DNA of 29,385 bases from Acidobacteriota bacterium (GTDB lineage Bacteria > Acidobacteriota > Terriglobia > Acidiferrales > UBA7541): NCBI GenBank assembly GCA_003161495.1, contig PMOP01000449.1:314-29698 (forward strand). Reading direction: 5' to 3'. Made by a program: the position numbers and the translations under genes. The notes beneath the pieces are model-generated. The model had not been told where the DNA came from. It saw only the letters and a program-made list of their open reading frames with translations, and did not search any database. This document shows, in pieces, positions 8,284 to 17,053 of this stretch (position 1 is the stretch's first letter; each line of letters starts with the position of its first letter).

Positions 8284-8742
8284 ATGAAACTCTTACACAT
8301 CAGGGATCTCTGCTCCCGAAATTCGCGCGGCGACAAATTGCCGGCGCGGCGCGGCGTTTGTGCGGCCGGATTTTCGCTGCTCGAAATGCTCATCGTCATT
8401 ACGATCATCATGATCCTGGCGGGCATTGCCATCGGGCGGTACGAAAAATCCGTTTTGCGCTCGAAAGAAGCCGTCCTGAAACAGGACCTCTTCGTCATGC
8501 GCAACGCCATTCAGCAATACACGCTCGACAAAGAGGCCGGGCCATCGTCGCTCGACGATTTGGTTCAAGGAAAATATCTTTCCGGAATTCCCACCGATCC
8601 ATTCACGCGCGGCAAGGATTGGCATACGGAATCCGAGCAGGTGCTTTTGGATCCGCTGCAGACTTCGCCGGGAATTACCGACGTGCACTCCAGCTCCGAT
8701 CAAGTTTCTCCGTTTGAGAACACGCCGTACAATACCTGGTAA
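8284..8742 (+). CDS. type II secretion pseudopilin GspG-like
   Basis: A 152-residue pseudopilin. The leader is long and basic (29 residues) and ends with the prepilin peptidase site AAG before FSLLEMLIVITIIMIL, with Glu at +5. The body follows the GspG pattern: KQDLFVMRNAIQQYTLDK, a short SLDDLVQGKYLSGIPTDPF stretch, and a GKDWHTE motif near the end. It starts 6 nt after the preceding pseudopilin stop. The gene ends just before a palindromic element shared with the convergent FAD oxidoreductase gene. Confidence 0.92.
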   Translation: MKLLHIRDLCSRNSRGDKLPARRGVCAAGFSLLEMLIVITIIMILAGIAIGRYEKSVLRSKEAVLKQDLFVMRNAIQQYTLDKEAGPSSLDDLVQGKYLSGIPTDPFTRGKDWHTESEQVLLDPLQTSPGITDVHSSSDQVSPFENTPYNTW

Positions 8743-8757
8743 CGAAAAATCGCCTCA

Positions 8758-8835
8758 GTAGGACGGGCTTCAGCCTGTCTTCTTTATTTTTGATCTCGCG
8801 AAAATCAAAACCAGACTGGCTGAAGCCCGTCCTAC
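8758..8835. repeat. inverted palindromic element between convergent genes
   Basis: Two 18-nt arms, 8758-8775 and 8818-8835, are perfect reverse complements (GTAGGACGGGCTTCAGCC on the left). The 42-nt spacer has a further weak hairpin, TTTTGATC against GATTTTTG-like sequence. The right arm contains the TAG stop codon of the oxidoreductase gene (8832-8834). It belongs to the GTAG...TTCAG family seen at 16, 15279, 23354 and 25274. It may also end transcription from both sides. Confidence 0.85.
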
Positions 8836-9944
8836 CAATCCGGTAGCGCTTTTTTTCCGCACAGGACTTCGGCGGCCCAGCGCCCGAGATACACCGATTG
8901 CGCGACGCCGTGTCCGCTGTAGCCTCCGAGCACCACGGCGTGTGCGCTGCGGGGATGTTGCGCAAAAACAGGCCGCCACTCGTTGGCGATCAAAATGGGT
9001 CCGCCCCAGCGATTCGCGAAGCGCACGTTTTGCAGCACGGGATGCAACGCACGAACGCGGGATTCAAGCCGCGCAATGAGTTCCGCCGCCTGGCCCGACC
9101 CGATCTCCAGGCTTGCGAGTTCGCGCCAATCCTTAAAGTGAACCAGGCCGCCTCCGAAAACGGCGCCGCCCGCGCGCATCGTTCTTCCCCATAAATATGG
9201 AAAATCGATTGTGTAGAACGGCTTTTCAGACGCGAGGCCCAAACTTTCGAGTTGGTCGGCACGGAGCGGTTCCGTGGCAACGGCCAGCGTGAATTTTGTT
9301 TGCCCTCGACCTGCGAGCCCGCTCAATTCGAGAGACATTCCGTTCGTCGCCAGCAGGACTTTGCTCGTGCGGAGTTGCCCGCCTCGAAAACGCAGGCAAA
9401 CGGAATCCGTAAAATCAATTTCGTCAACGGATACGTTCTCAAAGATTTTCGCGCCACTCTTTTCCGCCGCTCGGGCCAGTCCGCTCACCATTTTTCCCGG
9501 ATCGATCATGCCTCCGGGCACTTGCTTGACCGCGCGAACGACTCCTGAATCCGTCCAGGAAATGGGCGGATCGGGCAAGCCGCCGCTGCGGCCTATCTCA
9601 TAGACTCCCGGAAGCGCGAGATCGCATTCAATGGAAAGCTCCTTCAGGATGGACGTAAATCCGGCCAGGACATCTCCCAACCCGGGAAGATCGCCGGCAG
9701 CCGTCTCCGCCAGCACCATGCCGCCTGTGTGGCCGCTGGAGCCCGCGCCGATCGCGGCCGATTCGAACAGAACCACGCTTTCGTCGGGAGCAAATCGGCG
9801 AAGCCACGCCGCAGCGGAAAGCCCGGAAAATCCACCGCCTACGACGGCGAAGTCGGCCTCCGCGGGCATGGACGATTGGGCAGGCTGAAAATCGATGGAC
9901 CACGGAGCATTGCCCCAGTTTGGATGTGAAACGGCGCGCGTCAT
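8832..9944 (-). CDS. FAD-dependent oxidoreductase, DAO/amine-oxidase type
   Basis: A cytosolic flavoenzyme of the D-amino-acid oxidase (DAO) superfamily, 370 residues, resembling gamma-glutamylputrescine oxidase or glycine/sarcosine oxidase-like enzymes. The FAD-binding motif is VVGGGFSGLSAA (glycines at about 36-41), followed by an acidic FES at the end of strand 2. SSGHTGGM matches the flavin-contact loop, and GGYSGHGV near the C terminus matches the second FAD-binding segment. The start is ATG at 9944 with an AGGAGA ribosome site; the frame extends to 10028 but without such support. The substrate cannot be assigned. The TAG stop lies within a palindromic repeat arm, so the C terminus (ALPDW) may have been trimmed by the repeat. 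Confidence 0.9.
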   Translation of the reverse strand: MTRAVSHPNWGNAPWSIDFQPAQSSMPAEADFAVVGGGFSGLSAAAWLRRFAPDESVVLFESAAIGAGSSGHTGGMVLAETAAGDLPGLGDVLAGFTSILKELSIECDLALPGVYEIGRSGGLPDPPISWTDSGVVRAVKQVPGGMIDPGKMVSGLARAAEKSGAKIFENVSVDEIDFTDSVCLRFRGGQLRTSKVLLATNGMSLELSGLAGRGQTKFTLAVATEPLRADQLESLGLASEKPFYTIDFPYLWGRTMRAGGAVFGGGLVHFKDWRELASLEIGSGQAAELIARLESRVRALHPVLQNVRFANRWGGPILIANEWRPVFAQHPRSAHAVVLGGYSGHGVAQSVYLGRWAAEVLCGKKALPDW

Positions 9945-9981
9945 GCGAAATCTCCTGGCTAACTTCAGAATACCGCACTCT

Positions 9982-10003
9982 GGTCCGACGTGAAGGTCGG
10001 ACC
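9982..10003. repeat. small hairpin upstream of the oxidoreductase
   Basis: GGTCCGAC and GTCGGACC form a perfect 8-bp stem around a GTGAAG loop. It lies 38 nt upstream of the oxidoreductase ATG and downstream of the TonB receptor stop. It could be a terminator-like or REP-like element of another family than the GTAG type. Confidence 0.6.
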
Positions 10004-10084
10004 TCCATTCCAGGTCTACGAATTTCAAACATGGCGGTGCAATGTTGAACGGAATAGTGATGGAACGGATTGGCCGGGAAAAAC

Positions 10085-12661
10085 TTATTCGCCCAGGCTG
10101 AGCGCCAGACCCGTAAACCGGCGCTGGAAACCGTCAAACTGCCCGTACAAGGGAGAGCCGGCGGTGCTGAAAACGTCGTGGGGATTCTGGCGATTCGTCA
10201 CGTCGAGCGAATACACTCCGATGCGAATTTTGCGCTCCTTGCCTTTGGGGCGCTCCTTGAACGGAATGTGAATTGCAAAGTCGCGGTACACTTTCACATC
10301 CAGAGAAAAATAAGTCGGGAAGCGGAAACTGTTGGGGGCTCCCACATAGTTCTGGAAATTATCCAGATTGGAATATGGAAAGCCGGAGTGCATGTCGGCT
10401 ACCGGACTGAACACCAGGCTCCAGAACGGAATGTGCACAAAACCCCAGACCAGCAAGCGCTTGGGAATGTCGGAAGGCTGAACGCCGTAGACGTTGGGGC
10501 GGATCACCGGAATTTGGAACGGAATGAAAGTGTCCGAGAGCGTATTGAGGTCTCCGCGCGCGCGGCTCCACGAAAACGAAACGTTGACTTCGCCCTTCTG
10601 GCTGGGGCTGTAACGCGCGGTGGCTTGCGCCTGGCGATAGTGCGCGGATCCTGTGTTCTCCAGGGCCAACAGTCCGGTGGGTATGTTTGTTCCGGCCGCA
10701 GGCAAAATCGGATTCACCAGGAAAAGATCGTCCGTATGAGTCTCATAGTAGCCGAGGCGCAGGGTGATATTTTTCCGGATGGCGGTTTCGCTCTCAATGT
10801 TCCAGGTAAATGTCCGGGGACTATTGCCAACGTCTTCGGGGCTCGTGGAATTGGTGACGGACCCGCCCGGAAGATACACATTCTGCAAATTAATAACATT
10901 GCCACTATACGGGCCCGAGAAGTAGCTGGTCACGCGAGTCTGATTGTCGGCAAAATCCTGGGCGAGCAACGGAACATGGCTGTAGATCAACCCGGCGCCG
11001 GCGCGAAGGATCGTTTTCCAGCTCGCAAAGTAATAGGACAAGCCGACGCGAGGCGCCAAAGCAGCGTCGAGGCCGATGGTTTGCGAGCTCAAGCGCGCGC
11101 CGAGAGTCGCAGAAAGGCTTTTCGTCACCGTCCAGTGGTCTTCGATATATTCCGAGACCTCCGTATCGGAGCCCTGCAGCGCGCCGGATCCAAGAAAGGT
11201 GATGGTCTCGGCCGGCGTGCCATCCTGATAAAGGAGATTGATCGGTTTGGAGACGCTGCTTCCCGTAAAGGTGCGGTAAAGGAAGTCGAACCCGAATCGA
11301 ATATCATGGTGCCCAAGCCATGATTTGGACGGAAGCTGCATGGCTGGAAGAATTTCGAGCTGGTTGGCATTCCGCGACGAGGTATTGAAATAATTTCCGC
11401 CCCAGCCCTCGGGATTAATCGTCATCTGCTGGGGGCCTTGTCCGTGCGCGTCGGTGAAAAAATTGATGTAGCGCACCACCGTGGTCAGCACTTTTCCGGA
11501 ATCGAACTGGTAGGCATCGGAAATTCCAAACGACACTCCGCGCCGGCGAAAATCCACCGAAGCGGATTGCGGAATAAGCGAATCGATATTCGCATAGAGA
11601 TTGGTGGAAGAAAAATCGTTCAGATTAAAATTCACCAAGTGCTTTGGCGAAAGAATCCACTGCAAATTCGTAAAGGAGTCGAAGGCAAAGACATCCGTTT
11701 CATTAAAGGGCCAGGTCAGCCCGCGGATCGGGTCCCTGCGAAATTCGTAGCTGACGTCTTCGGAGAGGTTGACTTTGTCTTTCACCAGCGGCCCGCCCAC
11801 CTCGACACGCGGGGTTATGTTGGCAATACCGACCAGGGAATCATTTTTCCCGCGGAATGACGGAAGGAAATCGAGAATCTTGTAATTCCACAAGGGCGAT
11901 GGAGGCTTGATTTCGATTCGCGTCAGGCCCGCGGAGAATCCGCCGTAGGCCACGCTGTCCGGCGTGTTGAATACCTGGATGGACTGAATGACGTCGACGG
12001 GCACGGGAATGGCGAAACTTCCCGCCACGGGATCCACATTCTCAGCGCCGTCGACGAGCAGCATGCCCTGGCTTTCGGCCTGCCCATTGAAATTCAATCT
12101 TCCTTCTTGCGTCTTGATGACACTCGGGCTCACGGAAAGCGCTTCGGTAAATTTGCCAGTGCGGAGCGGCAGAGTCTCAAGCTGCTGTTCGCTGACGGTC
12201 GCTGTCGCGGTTACGCTCTCTGTGGCGACCTCGGTGGCTTCCCCTTTGACCTCGACCTGCTCCTCGACCAAATTCAGTTGCAGGCCGGCGTCCTGAACGG
12301 CGTCCTGCCCGGCGACGAGAGCTACAGTCGCGGACCATGGTTTGAAGCCGTCAACGGTTGCCGCAAGGGTGTACGTCCCCGGGGTTAAACGAGTGAATTC
12401 GAAACGCCCTTCCGTATCGGACACCACTTCCTTGGAAGTGACGCCTGGCGCTGGCCCCGTGAGTTTCACGGCGATGCCCGAAAGGTTGTTGCTCACGCCC
12501 TGGGACGAAGCAACGCTGACTCTGCCGGAAATGGATGCGGTGGAAGCTTGCGGAGTCGCATCGCCTTCGCCAGCGATTCCTGGAACCGCGCTAAAAACGA
12601 CGGAGAGGATCGCAAGCGCAAAGACAATCCATCGGACTCGCTTTTCTCTGCTTTCGAACAT
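10085..12661 (-). CDS. TonB-dependent receptor with carboxypeptidase-like regulatory domain (Oar-like)
   Basis: Outer-membrane beta-barrel receptor. A signal peptide (WIVFALAILSVVFSAVPGIAG) is followed by a carboxypeptidase-like regulatory beta-sandwich domain (SISGRVSV through FTRLTPGTYTLAATVDGF). A plug-like domain follows (LPLRTGKFTEALSVSPSVI, LLVDGAENVD, DSVAYGGFSAGLTRIEIK). The barrel fills the rest and ends in LALSLGE. At about 858 residues it is short for acidobacterial Oar-like receptors, which are often about 1,000 or more. The chosen ATG at 12661 gives a normal signal peptide; alternatives in frame are ATG 12712 and GTG 12751. The ligand is unknown; such receptors import carbohydrates, siderophores or peptides. 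The FAD enzyme lies downstream on the same strand, but a 140-nt gap with a hairpin separates them. Confidence 0.92.
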   Translation of the reverse strand: MFESREKRVRWIVFALAILSVVFSAVPGIAGEGDATPQASTASISGRVSVASSQGVSNNLSGIAVKLTGPAPGVTSKEVVSDTEGRFEFTRLTPGTYTLAATVDGFKPWSATVALVAGQDAVQDAGLQLNLVEEQVEVKGEATEVATESVTATATVSEQQLETLPLRTGKFTEALSVSPSVIKTQEGRLNFNGQAESQGMLLVDGAENVDPVAGSFAIPVPVDVIQSIQVFNTPDSVAYGGFSAGLTRIEIKPPSPLWNYKILDFLPSFRGKNDSLVGIANITPRVEVGGPLVKDKVNLSEDVSYEFRRDPIRGLTWPFNETDVFAFDSFTNLQWILSPKHLVNFNLNDFSSTNLYANIDSLIPQSASVDFRRRGVSFGISDAYQFDSGKVLTTVVRYINFFTDAHGQGPQQMTINPEGWGGNYFNTSSRNANQLEILPAMQLPSKSWLGHHDIRFGFDFLYRTFTGSSVSKPINLLYQDGTPAETITFLGSGALQGSDTEVSEYIEDHWTVTKSLSATLGARLSSQTIGLDAALAPRVGLSYYFASWKTILRAGAGLIYSHVPLLAQDFADNQTRVTSYFSGPYSGNVINLQNVYLPGGSVTNSTSPEDVGNSPRTFTWNIESETAIRKNITLRLGYYETHTDDLFLVNPILPAAGTNIPTGLLALENTGSAHYRQAQATARYSPSQKGEVNVSFSWSRARGDLNTLSDTFIPFQIPVIRPNVYGVQPSDIPKRLLVWGFVHIPFWSLVFSPVADMHSGFPYSNLDNFQNYVGAPNSFRFPTYFSLDVKVYRDFAIHIPFKERPKGKERKIRIGVYSLDVTNRQNPHDVFSTAGSPLYGQFDGFQRRFTGLALSLGE

Positions 12662-12985
12662 CTTTAGCAACACGCTCCCTAATCTCGTACTCTCAATTTC
12701 CCGCTCTTCCATTCTTATTATGGAATTTACCGGCGACTGGAATTTCGTCACGACCCGCGGATAGGATTGCTACGCCTCGCCATCCCCCGATTGGCCGCAT
12801 AAATCAGAAATGAAGAGATTTCGTCTGATATCTCCAGCGGACGAATTCTATTTTCGCTTGTTTTGACTCAATGGCCAAACATAAGGTTGTATCGCGTTTT
12901 ACAAAGGGTTAACCGTCCAGGCTATGCAAAATAGGCTGTCTGGATCCCAGAGCCAACTCGGGATTGCTCCAGCAGGCGGCGCCGG
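12662..12985. other. non-coding stretch between the esterase and the TonB receptor
   Basis: About 324 nt with no convincing gene. It is the leader region of the TonB receptor on the minus strand and also contains the alternative receptor starts at 12712 and 12751. It is more A/T-rich than its neighbours. No clear promoter pair, riboswitch or repeat was recognised. Confidence 0.5.
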
Positions 12986-13987
12986 TCATAAGTTGTGCGC
13001 CAGAAAATCAAGCAGCTGGGAGACAACGTAGTCATTCGGCGTTGGCCCGCTGCAGGAAAACTTTGCCGGTGTGATCTCCTCGCATTCCGGATCTCCCTTT
13101 TTTCCGGTCAACGAAGTTACCGGGAACCAAAAATGATCTATCTTCGGAACCGGCACGGCGGTCACCGTGACGCCCGCATCGCGCAGGGCTTGCGCAAAAG
13201 CAACGGATTGCCCGGCCGGCGGTACGACAGGATCCGCCATTCCCCACGCCATAAACCAGGGTATCTTGGCGCCCGCGTTGGGCATCGCTACGCTGCCGAG
13301 GCTTGTGGACGCTTCCCGAATATAATTGAGCGCGGAAGTTTCAAAATATTCGCCGGCCTTCTGGCCGGGAGTTCCTCCAATAAATTGTTCGAGATTTTTG
13401 GGATTGTTCGCAAGTCCCGACTCGTATTTGTATTGAGCCGTCATGTCATACACGGCATAAATCGGCATGGCCACTTTGACCTTGGTGCTGACGCCGGCAA
13501 ACGCGTCCATGGGGTAGCGATTGGCGAACTGCGGCATGTCTTGCGTGACCGCCATCAGGGCGGCGAGCGACGCGCCCGCGGAATCGCCGCCGACGCCGAT
13601 CCGATCGGGATCGACGCCGAGCGTTGCGGCGCTCCCCCGCAAATATTGCAGCGCGGCCTTGCAATCCAGCAGGGCTTGCGGCCAGGTGGTCTGATTTGGT
13701 TTGGAGAGCCGGTAGTCGATGGCAAATACAACGTATCCACGCTCAGCGAGGTAGGGGCCCCAAGTGTTCCCGTAGCCGGCTTTCGAGCCGCGTGAAAATC
13801 CGCCGCCGTGCATAAAAATCATTGCCGGATGTGACGCGCCGCTCGAAGGCAAATACAAATCACCCAGCAGGGACACTCCGTCGTGAACGGCATATTCGAC
13901 ATTGGCCTTGGTCTGCACGCCGGCCTGTCCCCGCGCAGTTCCAGCTGCGAATGCCAAGAAAAGAGTCACGAGCAAAAAGCGTTTCAT
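12986..13987 (-). CDS. secreted alpha/beta-hydrolase, esterase/lipase type
   Basis: Exported esterase of the hormone-sensitive lipase/BD-FAE-like group, 333 residues. The signal peptide is MKRFLLVTLFLAFAAGTARG. HGGGFS forms the oxyanion hole. GDSAGAS holds the nucleophile Ser. The likely acid is the Asp of MADPVVPP and the base is the His of KIDHFW near the C terminus, completing the triad. A GGGAGGCT ribosome site precedes the ATG. The family cleaves short-chain acyl esters or acetylated sugars; the natural substrate is unknown. It is divergent from the amidohydrolase gene, with which it shares a 224-nt promoter region. Confidence 0.92.
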   Translation of the reverse strand: MKRFLLVTLFLAFAAGTARGQAGVQTKANVEYAVHDGVSLLGDLYLPSSGASHPAMIFMHGGGFSRGSKAGYGNTWGPYLAERGYVVFAIDYRLSKPNQTTWPQALLDCKAALQYLRGSAATLGVDPDRIGVGGDSAGASLAALMAVTQDMPQFANRYPMDAFAGVSTKVKVAMPIYAVYDMTAQYKYESGLANNPKNLEQFIGGTPGQKAGEYFETSALNYIREASTSLGSVAMPNAGAKIPWFMAWGMADPVVPPAGQSVAFAQALRDAGVTVTAVPVPKIDHFWFPVTSLTGKKGDPECEEITPAKFSCSGPTPNDYVVSQLLDFLAHNL

Positions 13988-14084
13988 CTAGCCTCCCGTA
14001 GTCCGATTGGTGGTTGTTGTCCCGAAGCCTGCTGATTCTGCCGTCCCAGTGTCGCACAAACCGGCGGCCGCCGCGCGGGTTACG

Positions 14085-14113
14085 TTGACACTCAGCAAGG
14101 GGCTTGATATGTT
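14085..14113 (+). promoter_or_regulatory. sigma-70-type promoter for the amidohydrolase
   Basis: A perfect TTGACA box and a TATGTT box are separated by 17 nt. Transcription would begin near 14120, leaving about 90 nt of leader before the ATG at 14212. This also argues against the longer reading frame that opens at 14104. Confidence 0.6.
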
Positions 14114-14211
14114 TCCTGCTCTGTCAAACAAGCATCGGATGCGCGAATCAATTTGACGATTCTTGTTATTACCTGCAAGTCCGTAGTGCAAATTCTGGAA
14201 AGAAGGAATTC

Positions 14212-15225
14212 ATGAAAATTGACATCTTCTGCCATATTGTTCCGCAAAATTACTACGACCGCATGCTGAAGCTGCCGGAAACCGGGACAACCATCAAGAG
14301 GCGCACGACCAACATTCCGGCCATGGTGAACCTCGACGCGCGTTTCCGCATCATGGACCGCTTCCCTGAATATTGCCAGGTCGTGAGCATGGCCGCGCCG
14401 CCGATTGAAGCGATGGGAGACGCAAAGCTAGCGCCGGAACTGGCACAGATCGCCAACGATGGCCTCGCGGAGTTGGTTGTGAAGCATCCCGACCGTTTTC
14501 CTGGATTCGTGGCGGCGCTGCCCATGAATAATACCGCGGCCGCGGTGGAGGAAATCGATCGCGCGGTGTTGAAATTGGGGGCTGCCGGCGTGCAAATCTA
14601 TTCGAACGTGAATGGGCGTCCCCTGGATGAGCCGGATTTCCTGCCCATCTTCGAAAAGATCGCGGAACGCAACGTGCCTATTTGGCTTCACCCGAGCAGG
14701 TCCTCGAGTTTTGCCGACTACGTAACGGAAAAGAAATCGAAGTTCGAACTGTGGTGGGTATTTGGATGGCCGTATGAGACTTCGGTGGCCATGGCTCGCA
14801 TTCTGTTTGCCGGATATTTTGACCGCTTCCCCGAACTTAAAATTATTTCGCACCACCTGGGCGCCATGATTCCTTATTTTTCCGGGCGCACAGGTCCCGG
14901 CCTGGATCAGCTCGGGGCTCGCACGGAAGAAGAGGATTTGGCACTGGTTGGGCGGAAGCTCAAGAAGCGGCCACAGGATTATTTCAAAATGTTTTATGCG
15001 GATACGGCGACGTTTGGTTCGCTTCCGGCGCTTCGCTGCGGGTTGGATTTTTTTGGCGCGGATCAGGTTTTGTTCGCGTCGGATTCGCCGTTCGATCCGG
15101 AGAAGGGGCCAGGATATATTCGCGAGACAATTCGGTGCGTGGAGGGCGTGGAAATGTCGGCCGCGGATCGCTACAAAATTTACGAAGGGAATGCGCGGAA
15201 GTTGATGCGGTTGAAGCTGGCGTGA
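14212..15225 (+). CDS. amidohydrolase, ACMSD-like (amidohydrolase 2 family)
   Basis: A metal-dependent TIM-barrel hydrolase or decarboxylase of the amidohydrolase-related family that includes aminocarboxymuconate semialdehyde decarboxylase (ACMSD), 337 residues. The ATG at 14212 is preceded by AGAAGGA. Metal-ligand positions typical of the family are visible: IWLHPSRSS (His), ISHHLGAMIPYF (His pair) and FASDSPFDPEKG (Asp). The usual N-terminal HxH pair is altered: the protein reads IDIFCHIVP, so the first His is Phe. This may change the metal site. The substrate is unknown; relatives act on aromatic carboxylates and related compounds. It is transcribed alone and converges on an MFS transporter gene, with a double-hairpin repeat between them. 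Confidence 0.9.
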   Translation: MKIDIFCHIVPQNYYDRMLKLPETGTTIKRRTTNIPAMVNLDARFRIMDRFPEYCQVVSMAAPPIEAMGDAKLAPELAQIANDGLAELVVKHPDRFPGFVAALPMNNTAAAVEEIDRAVLKLGAAGVQIYSNVNGRPLDEPDFLPIFEKIAERNVPIWLHPSRSSSFADYVTEKKSKFELWWVFGWPYETSVAMARILFAGYFDRFPELKIISHHLGAMIPYFSGRTGPGLDQLGARTEEEDLALVGRKLKKRPQDYFKMFYADTATFGSLPALRCGLDFFGADQVLFASDSPFDPEKGPGYIRETIRCVEGVEMSAADRYKIYEGNARKLMRLKLA

Positions 15226-15278
15226 TGCGGGGACACGGGCTTGCCTGGATTTTTCGTCGGGATGTAGACGAGGAAAAT

Positions 15279-15349
15279 CCCCGCCTCTGAAGAGGCGGGC
15301 TACAGCAGGGCGGATGGTATTGCTGTAGCCCGGGTCTTCAGACCCGGGG
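15279..15349. repeat. paired REP-like hairpins, bidirectional terminator-like
   Basis: Two 28-nt units in inverted orientation flank a 15-nt spacer: 15279-15306 (hairpin with CCGCCTC/GAGGCGG arms) and 15322-15349 (hairpin with CCGGGTC/GACCCGG arms). Both carry a GCTGTAG tail facing inward. The right unit is followed by GGGGTTTTTCGTTT, and the left unit read on the minus strand is followed by GGGGATTTTCC, so each could end transcription from one of the convergent genes. The same two unit types occur at 25274-25354 with the tails facing outward. Confidence 0.85.
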
Positions 15350-15372
15350 TTTTTCGTTTGCTCACCTACTAC

Positions 15373-16710
15373 TTATTCAGCGATCAGTCGTTCCGGGGGC
15401 TCGGGGAGCCAGAAACTTCCGATGAAGCCGGCGGCGTAGGCCAGGAAGCCGACGATTCCGGCCGCGTAGCCGAGTTGCCGCGTGACGCTGCCGCCGGGCA
15501 TGTAGGTCACGATCGTGGTGGTGATCAGCGCGGCCGATGTTCCCAGCATTCGCCCTCCCACGTTGGCCGCAAAACTTTCGCCGGTGCCGCGCAAATGCGT
15601 GGGATACAGCGTTGGCAAATAATTTCCCCAAAAACTGAATTGCGCGACGGAGACGGTGCCAAGGAGGATTATTCCCCAGGCCGGCATGGCCGTGTCGCGC
15701 ATGGCGGGAAGCAACACCACCAGCGGAATCAAAATCAATCCGGGAATCTGAAAAATGTGCAGCAGGCGTTTCCGGCTGAGAATAAATATGGCCAGGCCCG
15801 CCATCAGGATGCGTCCCACCAGGCTCCCCACTTCCTGAACTCCCTGCAAGGCGCTCACGATTTTTTGCTGGTCCGCGTGAGCCAGAATTTTTACCTCGGG
15901 AGCGCCCGGAATGATGCGCGCAAAATGCTGCAGCATGCCGAAGGACGCCGCATAGGCACAGGCCATCATGAAGCAGCTCAAAAGAGCCGTCTTGCGAAAT
16001 TCAGGGTGAAATAATTCCATAATGCTGGGCCGCTGGAGAGTGCCCTCTTCCCTTTTCTTTTTCCAGATCGGCGATTCGGGCAAGAAGGGGCGGACGATGA
16101 GAAGCGGAATGGCCGGGAGTATTCCCCACAAAATCGTGTAGCGCCAGGCTTCGTGGCCGCCATGAATGGCGGGAAGCAAAGGGCCGATGGACAAGCTCAA
16201 GTAACTCGCGCCGCTCATCATGATTCCGCCGGTGGAAGCAAACACCTGCGTGAAGCCGAGGATCGATTCCCGCTGATCTCTTTCCGGAAACAATTCGGCA
16301 AGCCAGGCAGTGGCCGCAACGAACTCCACCGACACACCGACAAACGTGATGCAGCGATAGATCAGCAGTTGCAGAGCGGATGACGAATAGCCCGTGGCCA
16401 GCGCGGAAAAACTGAACAGCAGAATGCTCCAGAATAAAATGCGGCGGCGGCCGAACCGATCGATCAGATAACCTCCGAGCAAGCCGAATATTCCGCCGGC
16501 GATGGCGGGAACGTAGAACATCAACCCGATCCAGCGATTGAACTCCGCGCTTCCCGGCTTGGCCGCAAGGAATTCGGTCAAGGCCGGTTGCACGGTGAGC
16601 GTGAGGACGAGGAGTTCATACGTGTCGAGTGCGAATCCAATGCAAGCCACGGCGCAGATGAGCCAGTCGATTGCGGTTAGACGCCGAAATTTTCCTGGGG
16701 CCGAGGACAC
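15373..16710 (-). CDS. MFS transporter, sugar/aromatic acid type
   Basis: Inner-membrane major facilitator superfamily transporter of 445 residues with about 12 predicted helices. The A-loop motif between TM2 and TM3 reads GGYLIDRFGRRRIL, and a RCITFVGVSVEFVAATAWLAELFP segment matches TM4-TM5 of metabolite:proton symporters. The start is GTG at 16710 after a modest AAGCAGG site. The substrate is not readable. The gene converges on the ACMSD-like amidohydrolase gene, so import of that enzyme's substrate is a reasonable guess but no more than that. Confidence 0.9.
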   Translation of the reverse strand: MSSAPGKFRRLTAIDWLICAVACIGFALDTYELLVLTLTVQPALTEFLAAKPGSAEFNRWIGLMFYVPAIAGGIFGLLGGYLIDRFGRRRILFWSILLFSFSALATGYSSSALQLLIYRCITFVGVSVEFVAATAWLAELFPERDQRESILGFTQVFASTGGIMMSGASYLSLSIGPLLPAIHGGHEAWRYTILWGILPAIPLLIVRPFLPESPIWKKKREEGTLQRPSIMELFHPEFRKTALLSCFMMACAYAASFGMLQHFARIIPGAPEVKILAHADQQKIVSALQGVQEVGSLVGRILMAGLAIFILSRKRLLHIFQIPGLILIPLVVLLPAMRDTAMPAWGIILLGTVSVAQFSFWGNYLPTLYPTHLRGTGESFAANVGGRMLGTSAALITTTIVTYMPGGSVTRQLGYAAGIVGFLAYAAGFIGSFWLPEPPERLIAE

Positions 16711-17053
16711 ACACGCCTGCTTTCCGCGAATTACACTTCAATTTACTGACACACGGCGGAGATGCGAAAGTTGAATGGCCGCGGGAACGTATCAGACATC
16801 CAAGTTTATTGTCAATTGGCCCTTCCTTTCTATCACGAACGAGCAACCTGGTTTCGACGGAAAGAGGTAGACTTAAATTGTGCGCAGCATCCAGCGGTCA
16901 TATCGGACGGTACTGAATGGTGCGCGGCAAGGATCATGTTAAAAAAAGCAACCACTGTGCTTGTGAAAGACTCCAATTCCTAAGTAACAAGGAAAGAGTT
17001 TCACAACAGAAGGTGCAGAGAATACAGAGAAAATACTGGAGAGAGAGCAAGTT
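16711..17053. other. divergent intergenic region (MFS / LolA-like gene)
   Basis: About 343 nt without a supported gene. It holds the candidate promoter of the transporter on the minus strand and the leader of the plus-strand exported protein. Near its right end, CAGAGAATACAGAGAAAAT resembles the CACAGAG element at 25185-25260. No structured RNA was recognised. Confidence 0.5.
16786..16815 (-). promoter_or_regulatory. candidate promoter for the MFS transporter
   Basis: On the minus strand a perfect TTGACA (16810-16815) is followed after 18 nt by TACGTT. The -35 box is strong and the -10 box weak. It lies about 76 nt upstream of the GTG start. Confidence 0.4.

Noticed and set aside
10070..11323. 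Open frame of 417 codons opposite the TonB-dependent receptor.
   Set aside because: Antisense shadow; composition and lack of motifs do not support a protein.
14104..14211. N-terminal extension of the amidohydrolase to the first open start.
   Set aside because: It lies over a good promoter and has no family similarity; the ATG at 14212 has a ribosome site and begins MKIDIF.
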